64,000 nucleotides of DNA from an uncultured Blautia sp. (GCA_900549015.1 URMH01000008.1:11654-75653); one strand, 5' to 3'. Counted from the stretch's first letter, positions 52,654 through 62,032 are shown. Program-made: numbers and translations. Notes: generated by a model not told the origin, from the sequence alone.

Positions 52654-52684
52654 GGGGGCATGACGGGGTCATGTCCTCTTTATT
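52654..52684 (+). terminator. terminator or attenuator between the small gene and cobW
   Basis: GGGGGCATGAC (52654-52664) pairs with GTCATGTCCTC (52668-52678), with G-U pairs and a 3-base loop, followed by TTTATTTT. The cobW-like gene starts 17 bases later, so read-through or a weak separate promoter is needed. Confidence 0.65.
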
Positions 52685-52700
52685 TTAGGAGGAATTTGAA

Positions 52701-53792
52701 ATGGTTAAAATTGATATTATTTCCGGATTTCTGGGAGCCGGAAAAACAACACTGATTAAAAAGCTTTTGAAAGAGGGCTTTCAGAATGAGCAGGTAGTTC
52801 TGATTGAAAATGAATTCGGAGAAATCGGAATCGACGGTGGTTTTTTAAAGGAAGCAGGAATTGAAATCCGTGAGATGAATTCCGGCTGTATCTGCTGTTC
52901 TTTAGTGGGAGATTTTGGCGCTTCCTTAAAAGAAGTAGTGGAAAAATACAATCCGGACAGAATTGTGATCGAGCCTTCCGGCGTAGGAAAACTTTCTGAT
53001 GTTATTAAGGCAGTACAGGGCGTTCAGGAAGAGGTGGACATTGTGCTGAACAGCTATACAACTGTAGTAGACGCCAAGAAATGCCGTATGTATATGCGCA
53101 ACTTCGGAGAGTTCTTTAACAATCAGGTAGAGTATGCGGGGGCTATTATTATGAGCCGTACCGATATTGTGGACGAAAAGAAGGCGCAGGAGGCAATGGA
53201 GCTTCTTAGAAGCATCAATAAAAAGGCTGCCATTATCACAACTCCGATTGAGAAACTTTCCGGAGAGAAGCTTGTAGAAGTTATGGAAAATCCGGTATCT
53301 CTTGAAGAGGAAATGATGGAAGAGGAAGTATGCCCTGAGTGTGGACATGTACACGAGCATCACCACCATGACGAGCATGAATGCGGCTGCGGCCACGAGC
53401 ATCACCACCACCACGACGAGCATGAATGCGGCTGCGGCCACGAGCATCACCACCACCATCACCACGACCACGACCATGAATGCGGCTGTGGCCATGACCA
53501 TCATCATCACCACGCAGACGAGGTATTTACAAGCTGGGGAAAAGAAACCATCCGTAAATATACAAAAGAAGAGCTTACCGGTATTCTGGACAGCCTGTCC
53601 GGTTCTGAGGAGTATGGCGTGATTCTTCGTGCCAAGGGAATGCTTCCCTGCGAGGATGGCACATGGATTTACTTTGATATGGTTCCGGAAGAAACAGAAA
53701 TCAGAGAAGGTGCTCCCGAATATACAGGCCGTCTCTGCGTGATCGGCTCTAAATTAAACGAAGAGAAGCTGGCACAGCTTTTCGGAATCTGA
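52701..53792 (+). CDS. CobW/COG0523 metallochaperone GTPase with His-rich metal-binding repeats
   Basis: A 363-aa G3E-family GTPase thought to deliver or allocate a metal, most often zinc. Walker A GFLGAGKTT is at 9-17, the metal-binding CxCC motif is C63-x-C65-C66 (SGCICCSL), and GTP-binding residues follow (IEPSGVG, SRTD). Between the GTPase domain and the C-terminal CobW domain (about 275-360) lies an insert of about 60 aa, three copies of HECGCGH with long His runs. GGAGG precedes the ATG. The next gene, 14 bases away, is a second CobW-like protein. Nickel or cobalt are alternatives to zinc. Confidence 0.88.
   Translation: MVKIDIISGFLGAGKTTLIKKLLKEGFQNEQVVLIENEFGEIGIDGGFLKEAGIEIREMNSGCICCSLVGDFGASLKEVVEKYNPDRIVIEPSGVGKLSDVIKAVQGVQEEVDIVLNSYTTVVDAKKCRMYMRNFGEFFNNQVEYAGAIIMSRTDIVDEKKAQEAMELLRSINKKAAIITTPIEKLSGEKLVEVMENPVSLEEEMMEEEVCPECGHVHEHHHHDEHECGCGHEHHHHHDEHECGCGHEHHHHHHHDHDHECGCGHDHHHHHADEVFTSWGKETIRKYTKEELTGILDSLSGSEEYGVILRAKGMLPCEDGTWIYFDMVPEETEIREGAPEYTGRLCVIGSKLNEEKLAQLFGI
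53370..53514 (+). repeat. in-frame minisatellite coding for the His/Cys metal-binding repeats
   Basis: Three imperfect copies begin near 53370, 53415 and 53472, with a unit of about 45 bases (15 codons). Each encodes a D-[EH]-H-E-C-G-C-G-H core and a His run. The first two copies are almost identical at DNA level, so recent slippage or unequal exchange is likely. Confidence 0.8.
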
Positions 53793-53805
53793 GAGGAAAA
53801 TAAAT

Positions 53806-54756
53806 ATGGACGAAATCAGAGTGCCGATATATTTAATTACAGGTTTTCTTGAAAGCGGAAAGACAACCTTCCTTAATTTTACCCTGAATCAGGATTATTT
53901 TGAAATTGAAGGAAAAACTCTTCTTATCCTCTGTGAGGAAGGGGAGGAGGAATACGATCTTGAAGCTCTGAAACAGAGAAATACAGTTGTGGAAATTATT
54001 GAAAAAGAAGAGGATTTTACAACGGAACGTCTTACCGCAATGGAGATTATCCATCAGCCGGAGCGCGTTGTCATCGAGTATAACGGAATGTGGCTTGTAA
54101 GTAATTTTGATAAAATGGAGCTTCCTTCCGGATGGGGTGTGGAGCAGCAGATTACATGTGTAGACGCAAGTACATTCCAGATGTATATGGCAAATATGAA
54201 ATCTATTTTTATGGATATGGTACGTAATACAGACATGGTTGTATTTAACCGCTGCAAAAAAGGCGACCCACTTCCAACCTACAGAAGAGGAATCAAGGTG
54301 GCAAATCAGAGAGCAGAGGTTATTTTTGAAGATGAGCAGGGCGAGCTTGACGATATTTTTGAAGACGTAATGCCATTTGACATCAATGCACCTGTAATTG
54401 ATATTCTCCCGGAGGATTATGGAATCTGGTTTGTGGACGCAATGGACCATCCGGAAACATATGTTGGAAAAACGGTGCGCTTTAAGGGAAGAGCCTTAAA
54501 ACCAAGAGGAATGGGAAGCAAATTCTTTGTTCCCGGAAGAACAGCAATGACCTGCTGTGCAGACGATACCACGTTTCTGGGATATGTGTGCAAGAGCGCT
54601 TACACCCCGAAAATTGCAGAGGGAGCATGGGTAGAGGTTACAGCAAAAGTAGCGTTTGAGAGAAGAATGGAATATCAGGGGGAAGGAATTGTCCTGTATG
54701 CAGAAAATGTGCAGATTTGCGACCCGCTTGAAGAAGAAATGGTTTACTTTAACTGA
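53806..54756 (+). CDS. CobW-like GTPase domain fused to a DUF1980-like domain
   Basis: A 316-aa protein with two parts. Residues 1-200 resemble the G domain of CobW GTPases: Walker A GFLESGKTT (13-21) and a degenerate VFNRCKKGD (146-154) where NKxD is expected. The CxCC motif is absent. Residues about 215-316 resemble the C-terminal domain of DUF1980/TIGR03943 (YcgQ-type) proteins, with GRTAMTCCADDTTFLG (244-259) as the key motif. YcgQ is known as a zinc-starvation partner of a permease. The fusion follows the His-rich CobW gene by 14 bases. No permease gene is nearby. Confidence 0.72.
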   Translation: MDEIRVPIYLITGFLESGKTTFLNFTLNQDYFEIEGKTLLILCEEGEEEYDLEALKQRNTVVEIIEKEEDFTTERLTAMEIIHQPERVVIEYNGMWLVSNFDKMELPSGWGVEQQITCVDASTFQMYMANMKSIFMDMVRNTDMVVFNRCKKGDPLPTYRRGIKVANQRAEVIFEDEQGELDDIFEDVMPFDINAPVIDILPEDYGIWFVDAMDHPETYVGKTVRFKGRALKPRGMGSKFFVPGRTAMTCCADDTTFLGYVCKSAYTPKIAEGAWVEVTAKVAFERRMEYQGEGIVLYAENVQICDPLEEEMVYFN

Positions 54757-54772
54757 TAGGAGAACAGAAAAA

Positions 54773-55345
54773 ATGTATTTAATTGTTGGTTTAGGCAACC
54801 CCGGCAAGCAGTACGAGGCTACCCGCCACAATATGGGGTTCGATGCCATTGATTATCTGATTGAGAAATACAACATTCCCCAGGCAGGGGTGAAATTTAA
54901 TGCCATGTATGGAAAGGGCGTCATAGGAGGGGAGAAAGTAATCCTTATGAAGCCGCTGTCCTTTATGAATTTAAGCGGCGGTCCTGTTCAGGAAATGGCA
55001 AATTATTTTAAGATAGATCCGGAGACAGAGATGGTTGTCATCTACGACGATATTGATCTGGAGCCGGGACAGATTCGAATCCGCAAGCAGGGAAGTGCAG
55101 GGGGGCATAACGGAATCAAAGATATTATCCGCCGTCTCGGAACAGAAAAATTTCTGCGCATTAAGGTCGGCGTAGGCGCGAAGCCGAAAGGCTGGGATCT
55201 GGCAGATCATGTGCTTTCCAGATTTGCAGACAGCGACAGACGTCTTGTGGACGAGGCAATCGAAAATGCCGGGGACGCTGTGGAAAAAATCCTTTCCCAG
55301 GGTCCAGATGCAGCTATGAACGAATATAATCGCAAAAAAGCCTGA
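54773..55345 (+). CDS. pth: peptidyl-tRNA hydrolase
   Basis: A 190-aa enzyme that recycles tRNA from peptidyl-tRNA dropped by the ribosome. Signatures are LIVGLGNPGKQYEATRHNMGF (N-terminal), KPLSFMNLSG and VIYDDIDLEPG (catalytic Asp), then GGHNGIKDII. The start at ATG 54773 has AGGAG upstream; an in-frame upstream ORF start lies inside the previous gene. It precedes mfd by 9 bases, the conserved pth-mfd order of Firmicutes near the origin. Confidence 0.95.
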   Translation: MYLIVGLGNPGKQYEATRHNMGFDAIDYLIEKYNIPQAGVKFNAMYGKGVIGGEKVILMKPLSFMNLSGGPVQEMANYFKIDPETEMVVIYDDIDLEPGQIRIRKQGSAGGHNGIKDIIRRLGTEKFLRIKVGVGAKPKGWDLADHVLSRFADSDRRLVDEAIENAGDAVEKILSQGPDAAMNEYNRKKA

Positions 55346-55354
55346 GAGGTTTAT

Positions 55355-58300
55355 ATGAAAGCATTTATACAGCCTCTGCAAAATCTTGCAGAGTTTGAAC
55401 AGATACAGAAATGTGCCGGAGAAAACAGAGGTGTTCTGGAAATCTCCGGCTGTATAGAGTCCCAGAAAGTTCATATGATGTATGGACTTTCCGGGCTTTT
55501 TCCATCTCATCTGATTCTTGCGGAAGATGAGAAACGGGCAAAAGAGATTTACGAGGATTACCGTTTTTATGATAAAGAAGTCTACTATTATCCTGCAAAA
55601 GACCTTCTTTTTTTCCAGGCGGACATTCACGGAAATCTTCTGATACGCCAGAGAATGCAGGTGATTAAGGCGCTTCTTGAAAAAGAGAGGATCACAGTTG
55701 TCACAAGCATAGACGGCTGTATGGATTTTCTGCTTCCGTTGGAGGAAATTAAAAAGAGCCTGATTCATTTTGAAAGCGACAGCCCCGTTGAACTGGATAA
55801 ACTGAAGGATTCCCTTGTCACCCTTGGATATGAGAGAGTGGGGCAGGTAGAAATGCCGGGGCAGTTTTCCGTTCGGGGAGGCATTATTGATATTTACTCT
55901 CTTACAGAGGAAAATCCCTGGAGAATCGAATTATGGGGAGATGAAATTGACTCCATAAGAAGTTTTGATGCAGAAAGTCAGCGTTCTCTTGAAAATCTGG
56001 ACGAGATCACTATTTATCCGGCGGTGGAAAAAATCGGGGAAAAAGATATGGTTTCTTTTCTGGAGTATTTTCCCAGAGAAAAAAGTATTCTTTTTCTCGA
56101 CGAGCCGAATCATCTTGTGGAAAAGGGAATGGCTGTGGAGGAGGAGTATCTCCAGAGCCGTATGCACAGGGAGGAGCGCGGCGAACAGAAGCTGCCGGAC
56201 AACTGGCTTTGCAGATTCGAGACGCTTCAGAAAGAACTGAATCAGTATAACTGTATTGCGTTTTGCGCCCTGGAGCCGAAGCGGGGAAAGTGGAAGATTA
56301 CAGAAAAGTTTGATATTACAGTAAAAACAGTAAATTCCTACAACAGCAGCTTTGAGCTTCTTGTAAAAGATCTTCTTCAATATAAAAAACAGGGCTTTCA
56401 GATAGCTCTTCTCTCCGGCTCCAGAACAAGAGCGGAGCGTCTTGCAAAGGATCTGCAGGAGGAGGGATTAAACGCCTTTTACAGTACGGACTATGACCGA
56501 CTCATTCAGCCGGGAGAGATTATGGTTGCCTACGGTCATGCAAAAAAAGGTTTTGAGTATCCTCTGGTTAAATTTGCTCTTATGACGGAAACGGATATTT
56601 TCGGGCAGGAGCAGAAAAAAAAGAAGAAGAAAAAGAATTATAACGGACAGAGGATACAGGATTTTGCAGAGCTTTCCATTGGAGATTTTGTAGTACACGA
56701 AAAACACGGTCTTGGAATTTACCGGGGAATTGAAAAGGTAGAAGTCGATAAGATCGTAAAAGACTACATCAAAATCGAGTACAGGGGCGGAAGCAATCTT
56801 TACATTCTTGCAACCCAGCTTGACGCACTCCAGAAGTATTCGGGAGCAGATACGGCAAAAGCGCCGAAATTGAATAAGCTTGGCGGTCAGGAGTGGAATA
56901 AGACAAAGAGCAGAGTCCGGGGAGCTGTAAAAAACATTGCGAAGGAGCTTGTGGAGCTTTATGCAGTGCGCCAGGAAAAAGAAGGCTATGTATGCGGTCC
57001 GGATACGGTATGGCAGAGAGAGTTTGAGGAAATGTTCCCATATGAGGAGACAGAGGATCAGTTAAATGCCATTGAAGATACAAAGCGGGATATGGAAAGC
57101 ACAAAAATCATGGACCGTCTTGTGTGCGGAGATGTGGGCTACGGCAAAACAGAGGTTGCTCTCCGGGCTGCCTTTAAGGCGGTGCAGGAGAGCAGGCAGG
57201 TGGTGTATCTTGTGCCTACGACTATTCTTGCGCAGCAGCATTATAATACATTTGTGCAGAGAATGAAGGAGTTTCCAGTTAAGGTAGAGCTTCTCTGTCG
57301 ATTCCGTACTCCCGCCCAGCAGAAAAAAGCAATCGAGGGGCTGAAAAAGGGGCAGGTTGATATTGTAGTGGGAACCCACCGTGTTCTTTCCAAAGATATA
57401 GAATTTAAGAATCTCGGTCTTTTAATCATAGATGAGGAACAGCGTTTTGGCGTTGCCCATAAAGAGAAGATCAAGCAGTTAAAAAAAGATGTGGACGTTC
57501 TTACTCTTACGGCAACGCCGATTCCAAGGACGCTTCACATGAGCCTTATCGGAATCCGGGATATGAGTGTTCTGGAAGAGCCGCCGATGGACAGAATCCC
57601 CATTCAGACGTATGTTATGGAATACGACGAGGAGACAGTCCGGGAAGCGATCAACAGAGAGCTTCGCCGCGGAGGACAGGTTTACTACGTATATAACAGG
57701 GTGACGGATATTGCGGAGGTTGCGCTTCGAATTTCCAAGCTTGTGCCAGATGCAAGAGTGGATTTTGCTCACGGGCAGATGAGTGAACGGGAGCTGGAGC
57801 AGGTAATGTACGGCTTTATTAACGGAGAGATTGATGTTCTTGTATCTACGACTATTATTGAGACGGGACTTGATATTTCCAATGTAAATACTATGATCAT
57901 CCACGATTCTGACAGATATGGACTTTCCCAGCTTTATCAGCTTCGCGGAAGGATCGGACGCTCCAACAGAACCTCGTATGCGTTTCTGATGTACCGCCCC
58001 AATATGGTGCTGAGAGAAACTGCGGAAAAACGTCTTGCGGCTATCCGCGAGTATACAGATCTGGGAAGCGGCTTTAAGATTGCCATGAGAGATCTCGAAC
58101 TTCGCGGAGCAGGAAATCTTCTCGGCGCACAGCAGCACGGACATATGAATGCGGTGGGATACGACCTTTACTGTAAAATGTTAAGTGAGGCAGTCAAGGA
58201 GGCAAAAGGCATTCATACAATGGAAGATTTTGAGACGTCTGTTGATCTGAATATAGATGCCTTTATTCCGGATACTTATATCAGCAACGAGTTTCAGAAG

Positions 58301-58672
58301 CTCGATATTTATAAGAGAATTGCAGGAATCGAAAATCAGAGTGATTACGATGATATGCTTGAAGAGCTTCTCGATCGGTTTGGCGAGCCCACAAAAGCAG
58401 TCTTAAATCTTCTTGCCATAGCAAAGATGAAAGCAATCGCTCATCAGGCGTATGTGACAGAAATGAAACAGATTGGAAAAGAAATCAAAATCACTCTTTA
58501 TGAGAAGGCGAAAATAAATCCTGCAGGAATTCCGGCGCTTATGGATAAGTACAGAAGGCGTCTTCAGTTTAAGACAGATAAAGAACCGAAATTTATCTTT
58601 TTACCACAGGGAAAAGTGGTGGAGGCGCTCACAGAATTTGCAGAGGAATTACAGAAACTGGTGGAGGAGTAA
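55355..58672 (+). CDS. mfd: transcription-repair coupling factor
   Basis: A 1105-aa DNA translocase that removes stalled RNA polymerase and recruits UvrA. In order: a UvrB-like region (about 1-330), a lysine-rich patch (KKKKKK at about 422-428), the RNA-polymerase-interacting CarD-like domain beginning DFVVHEKHGLGIYRG (about 443-505), and the RecG-like helicase with Walker A GDVGYGKTE (about 591) and DEEQRFG (about 692). A TRCF C-terminal domain follows (about 930-1080). The length is normal and no interruption is seen. GAGAGG precedes the ATG. Confidence 0.96.
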   Translation: MKAFIQPLQNLAEFEQIQKCAGENRGVLEISGCIESQKVHMMYGLSGLFPSHLILAEDEKRAKEIYEDYRFYDKEVYYYPAKDLLFFQADIHGNLLIRQRMQVIKALLEKERITVVTSIDGCMDFLLPLEEIKKSLIHFESDSPVELDKLKDSLVTLGYERVGQVEMPGQFSVRGGIIDIYSLTEENPWRIELWGDEIDSIRSFDAESQRSLENLDEITIYPAVEKIGEKDMVSFLEYFPREKSILFLDEPNHLVEKGMAVEEEYLQSRMHREERGEQKLPDNWLCRFETLQKELNQYNCIAFCALEPKRGKWKITEKFDITVKTVNSYNSSFELLVKDLLQYKKQGFQIALLSGSRTRAERLAKDLQEEGLNAFYSTDYDRLIQPGEIMVAYGHAKKGFEYPLVKFALMTETDIFGQEQKKKKKKKNYNGQRIQDFAELSIGDFVVHEKHGLGIYRGIEKVEVDKIVKDYIKIEYRGGSNLYILATQLDALQKYSGADTAKAPKLNKLGGQEWNKTKSRVRGAVKNIAKELVELYAVRQEKEGYVCGPDTVWQREFEEMFPYEETEDQLNAIEDTKRDMESTKIMDRLVCGDVGYGKTEVALRAAFKAVQESRQVVYLVPTTILAQQHYNTFVQRMKEFPVKVELLCRFRTPAQQKKAIEGLKKGQVDIVVGTHRVLSKDIEFKNLGLLIIDEEQRFGVAHKEKIKQLKKDVDVLTLTATPIPRTLHMSLIGIRDMSVLEEPPMDRIPIQTYVMEYDEETVREAINRELRRGGQVYYVYNRVTDIAEVALRISKLVPDARVDFAHGQMSERELEQVMYGFINGEIDVLVSTTIIETGLDISNVNTMIIHDSDRYGLSQLYQLRGRIGRSNRTSYAFLMYRPNMVLRETAEKRLAAIREYTDLGSGFKIAMRDLELRGAGNLLGAQQHGHMNAVGYDLYCKMLSEAVKEAKGIHTMEDFETSVDLNIDAFIPDTYISNEFQKLDIYKRIAGIENQSDYDDMLEELLDRFGEPTKAVLNLLAIAKMKAIAHQAYVTEMKQIGKEIKITLYEKAKINPAGIPALMDKYRRRLQFKTDKEPKFIFLPQGKVVEALTEFAEELQKLVEE

Positions 58673-58708
58673 ATAGTCTGAACATTTTGTGTTTTTCAAA
58701 ATTTTACC

Positions 58709-58737
58709 TTGCTGAAAAGGAAAAAAGAGTTTATACT
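58709..58737 (+). promoter_or_regulatory. sigma-A promoter of the PrsA-like gene
   Basis: TTGCTG (58709-58714), a 17-base spacer and TATACT (58732-58737), about 60 bases before the start. Confidence 0.65.
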
Positions 58738-58800
58738 TACGATAGTGCAGTCCGGTAACAGAATGAAGGACTGAAGAATCGTGTAGCAATGGAGGAAGAA

Positions 58801-59913
58801 ATGAGAAGAGCAGCAGGAAGAACCGCAGCGGCAGTGCTGGCAGGCGTACTGGCAGCAGGTATGCTTACCGGATGTGGTGAGAAAAAATTAGATGGAACAA
58901 AAACAGTTGCAACGGTAAACGGAACAGAAATACCGATGGGTGTTGTAAGTATTGCGGCAAGACAGCAGCAGGCACAGATGGATGCTATGTACGCAAGCTT
59001 TACAGGAAGCGGTGTGAATATCTGGGATACGATTGCTGATGAAAAAACCGGAGAAACATACGGAGAGCAGGCTGCAAAAGATACCTTAAAACAGGTTGAG
59101 CTTATGTATATCATGAAAGATAAGGCGGCAGATTATAAGGTAGAAGTAACAGAAGAAGAGGAAAAGGCGATCGCGGAGGCTGCAAAAGCATTTATGGAAG
59201 CAAACAGCGAGGAAACTATCGCAGAGCTTTCTGTTACAGAGGAACAGGTAAAAACATATCTGGAGCTTCAGACATATAAGCAGAGAATGTATGATGCAGT
59301 TATGAACGAGGCGAAAGTAGAAGTGACAGACGAGGAGGCAAATCAGTCTTCCTTCACATATGTAAGCGTTTCTACAAGCGGCGAGGATCTTACAGAAGAC
59401 GATAAAAAGAAGAAAAAAGAGCAGGCGCAGGAAATCCTGGATAAAATGAAAGAAGACCCGACTGGAGATATGAGCGAGGTGGCAAAAGGCGTAGATGAAA
59501 GCTACAGCGCTCTTACCGGAACCTTTACAACTGCAGAGAGCAAAGAAGAGGACGGAGATTCCGCCTACTATCCGAAGGAAGTTCTCGAAGTCCTTCGCGG
59601 ACTGAAAGAAGGAGAAATGGCTCCGGAAGTGATCGAGACAGATACAAGCTATTATGTAGTGCGTCTTGACAAAGAACTTGATGAAGAAGCGACAGAGTCC
59701 AAAAGAGAATCTCTGGAATCTGAAAAGAAAACAGAGTATTACACAGAGACAACAGAAAAATGGCTTGAGGACGCAGAGATCAAGGCAGATGATAAAGTTC
59801 TTGAAACACTGAAGATTACGGATACTCATAAGTTTACAATGAAAATGCCGGAAGCAACAGAAGCTCCGGAAGAAACTGAGGCAGAAGTAACAGAAACACC
59901 GGAAGCAGAATAA
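58801..59913 (+). CDS. PrsA/SurA-like foldase lipoprotein
   Basis: A 370-aa predicted lipoprotein (MLTGC, C25) resembling PrsA-type parvulin foldases. A SurA-N-like helical region (about 35-180) begins TVATVNGTEIPMGVV. A parvulin-like isomerase segment (about 180-310) contains EEANQSSFTYVSVS and YYPKEVLEVLRGLKEGEM. A Glu/Thr-rich tail follows. The isomerase part is divergent, so chaperone activity without isomerisation is possible. ATG 58801 has GGAGG 5 bases upstream; ATG 58789 overlaps that site. Confidence 0.82.
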   Translation: MRRAAGRTAAAVLAGVLAAGMLTGCGEKKLDGTKTVATVNGTEIPMGVVSIAARQQQAQMDAMYASFTGSGVNIWDTIADEKTGETYGEQAAKDTLKQVELMYIMKDKAADYKVEVTEEEEKAIAEAAKAFMEANSEETIAELSVTEEQVKTYLELQTYKQRMYDAVMNEAKVEVTDEEANQSSFTYVSVSTSGEDLTEDDKKKKKEQAQEILDKMKEDPTGDMSEVAKGVDESYSALTGTFTTAESKEEDGDSAYYPKEVLEVLRGLKEGEMAPEVIETDTSYYVVRLDKELDEEATESKRESLESEKKTEYYTETTEKWLEDAEIKADDKVLETLKITDTHKFTMKMPEATEAPEETEAEVTETPEAE

Positions 59914-59921
59914 GGAACAGA

Positions 59922-59952
59922 AACGGCATCGGATTTTCCGATGCTGTTTTTC
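59922..59952 (+). terminator. intrinsic terminator of the PrsA-like gene
   Basis: AACGGCATCGGA pairs with TCCGATGCTGTT (one G-U pair), followed by a T-run to 59952. Confidence 0.8.
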
Positions 59953-59980
59953 CGAAAAAATAATAAGAAAGGGAATGATT

Positions 59981-61339
59981 ATGGGAAAGAGTACAACGAA
60001 TGACATGACAGTGGGAAGTCCTGTGAAACTGATTATACAGTTTATGATTCCCATGTGTCTTGGAAATATTTTTCAGCAGTTTTATAATATTGCGGATTCC
60101 ATTATTGCAGGACAGTTTATTGGTGTAAATGCCCTGGCTGCCATCGGAAGTACAGGATCTCTGATGTTCTTTGTAACAGGGTGGCTGAATGGTCTGACAA
60201 GCGGTTTTGCTATTCTCGTATCGCAGCTTTTTGGGGCAAAGAAATACGATGAGATGCGTCATTATGTGGCAATGTCCATTTATCTGACGGCAGCGTTTAC
60301 CATTGCGATGACAGTTGGATTTGAGATTGCAAATGCACCGATCCTCCGCATGATGAACACGCCGGACGAGGTGATCGGGGACGTAATTAAATATATGGCG
60401 ATTATTTATGCCGGACTTGCAGTTACGGCAGCTTATAATGCGCTGTCGTCCTTCCTCCGCGCACTGGGTGATTCCAAATCACCTCTTTATTTCCTTATTA
60501 TTTCCGCACTTCTTAATATTGTGCTGGATATTGTATTTATTGTGTGCTTTGGGATGGGTGTGGAAGGCTGTGCATACGCGACTGTGATCGCGCAGGGAAT
60601 TTCCGCACTGCTGTGTCTTGTTTATATTAAGAAAAAGATGCCGCTCCTTCATCTGGAGAAAAAGAATTTTACAGTTTCTGTAAACAGCTTTAAAAGACTT
60701 CTTGCGCTTGGTATTCCAATGGGACTGCAGTTTTCCATTACAGCGATCGGAACGATTATTGTGCAGGGCGCCGTCAATGTTTACGGAGCTGTCCACATGG
60801 CAGGATTTTCCGCAGCAGGAAAACTTCAGAATATTGTAACTACCATTTTTGTGGCGTTCGGCGCAACAGCAGCCACATTTGTGGGACAGAACCGCGGAGC
60901 GGGAAAAATGGACCGTGTAAAAGCCGGTGTAAAAAGTACGCAGCTTATGATTCTCGGCTGGAGTGTAATCTCCATGATACTTGTATTTTTCTTTGGAAAA
61001 TATCTTACCTGCATTTTTGTGGATCCGTCAGAGACAGAGGTGCTGGAAGTATCGGTTACATATTTCAGAACTGTATTCTGGGCATATCCGTTCCTCGGAA
61101 GTATTTTCCTTTATAGAAATGCCCTGCAGGGTATGGGATACGGGCTTGTTCCAATGCTTGGAGGTATATTTGAGCTTGTGGCAAGAGCAGGAATTGTATT
61201 TTTCATTGCAGGGAAAACAAGTTTTGCAGGGGTGTGTCTTGCAGACCCGGCGGCATGGATCGCGGCGTTGGTTCCGCTGATCCCATATTATATTCATGTT
61301 ATGAAGAAATACCGGAAGACAAACAGAATAAATGGTTAA
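59981..61339 (+). CDS. MATE family efflux transporter
   Basis: A 452-aa polytopic membrane protein with 12 predicted segments, a Na+- or H+-coupled drug or metabolite exporter. The N-terminal GSPVKLIIQFMIPMCLGNIFQQFYNIADS is shared with the NorM/DinF-like MATE branch, and GIPMGLQFSITAIG lies at the start of the second half. ATG 59981 has AAAGGG 7 bases upstream and was preferred to ATG 59975. It is monocistronic between two hairpins. The substrate is unknown. Confidence 0.92.
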   Translation: MGKSTTNDMTVGSPVKLIIQFMIPMCLGNIFQQFYNIADSIIAGQFIGVNALAAIGSTGSLMFFVTGWLNGLTSGFAILVSQLFGAKKYDEMRHYVAMSIYLTAAFTIAMTVGFEIANAPILRMMNTPDEVIGDVIKYMAIIYAGLAVTAAYNALSSFLRALGDSKSPLYFLIISALLNIVLDIVFIVCFGMGVEGCAYATVIAQGISALLCLVYIKKKMPLLHLEKKNFTVSVNSFKRLLALGIPMGLQFSITAIGTIIVQGAVNVYGAVHMAGFSAAGKLQNIVTTIFVAFGATAATFVGQNRGAGKMDRVKAGVKSTQLMILGWSVISMILVFFFGKYLTCIFVDPSETEVLEVSVTYFRTVFWAYPFLGSIFLYRNALQGMGYGLVPMLGGIFELVARAGIVFFIAGKTSFAGVCLADPAAWIAALVPLIPYYIHVMKKYRKTNRING

Positions 61340-61340
61340 A

Positions 61341-61383
61341 CAGAGGAGCCGCCTCACGAATCACTCATGAGGCGGCTCCTCTG
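61341..61383. terminator. GC-rich hairpin between convergent genes
   Basis: CAGAGGAGCCGCCTCA and TGAGGCGGCTCCTCTG form a perfect 16-bp stem with an 11-base loop. The T-tracts are weak on both strands, but it lies where both the MATE and the VanZ transcripts should end. Confidence 0.7.
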
Positions 61384-61421
61384 TTGTCTGTAGTACGAGA
61401 CTGTCTGCGGCAATCGGTTCT

Positions 61422-61973
61422 CTACTTTCGACGAAATCTGTTAATGATAAATCCTGCAATCATACAGCCAGTCATACAGCCAATGCTGTTATGCAGAATA
61501 TCATCAAATTCAAATAAACCTCTTCCAAGTAAAAGCTGTAAACCTTCTATACAGCCGGACAGCAGCAGACCTTCTGTCAGTCCTGCCGTCCAGCGCAAAG
61601 GACGGTTACATACAAAGGGAAGTAAAAATCCTGCTGGCATCAGTAAAATTATATTTAAGATAATCTCTTCCAGAAAATCAGCCTGCTGCAGGGGATTGCT
61701 GCTTCCAATTCCCAGAGCTTCTTTCCAGGACCAGAAAAGCTCAAGTTCGTATCTTCGTCCCTCCGGCATTCTGGAAAACACAGTGGAAGCAAAAACAATT
61801 CCGAGAAAAACAAGCAGCATAAATGCAGAAACAGCCTGAAGTAAGGTGACTTTTTTCTTTTTAACCAGTATTGTAAAAAGAACAGACGTAACCAGTAAAA
61901 CAATGGCGAAAAATATAATTTCTCTTACAGACCAGGGGCGGTTATGAGTTTTTAAAATTTCATATATATCCAT
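61422..61973 (-). CDS. VanZ family membrane protein
   Basis: A 183-aa membrane protein with four or five hydrophobic segments and the VanZ-like pattern: LNIILLMPAGFLLPF, then GLTEGLLLSGCIEGLQLLLGRG and the FEFDDILHNSIGCMTG ending. VanZ was named for low-level teicoplanin resistance; most family members have no known role. It is the last gene of a minus-strand run after the HAD gene, with a 59-base gap. The domain is complete. Confidence 0.85.
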   Translation of the reverse strand: MDIYEILKTHNRPWSVREIIFFAIVLLVTSVLFTILVKKKKVTLLQAVSAFMLLVFLGIVFASTVFSRMPEGRRYELELFWSWKEALGIGSSNPLQQADFLEEIILNIILLMPAGFLLPFVCNRPLRWTAGLTEGLLLSGCIEGLQLLLGRGLFEFDDILHNSIGCMTGCMIAGFIINRFRRK

Positions 61974-62032
61974 TTGTTACCTCATACTGAATTGGGCTGA
62001 GAAGTTAAACACTATTTGAGCGTATCTGCAGA

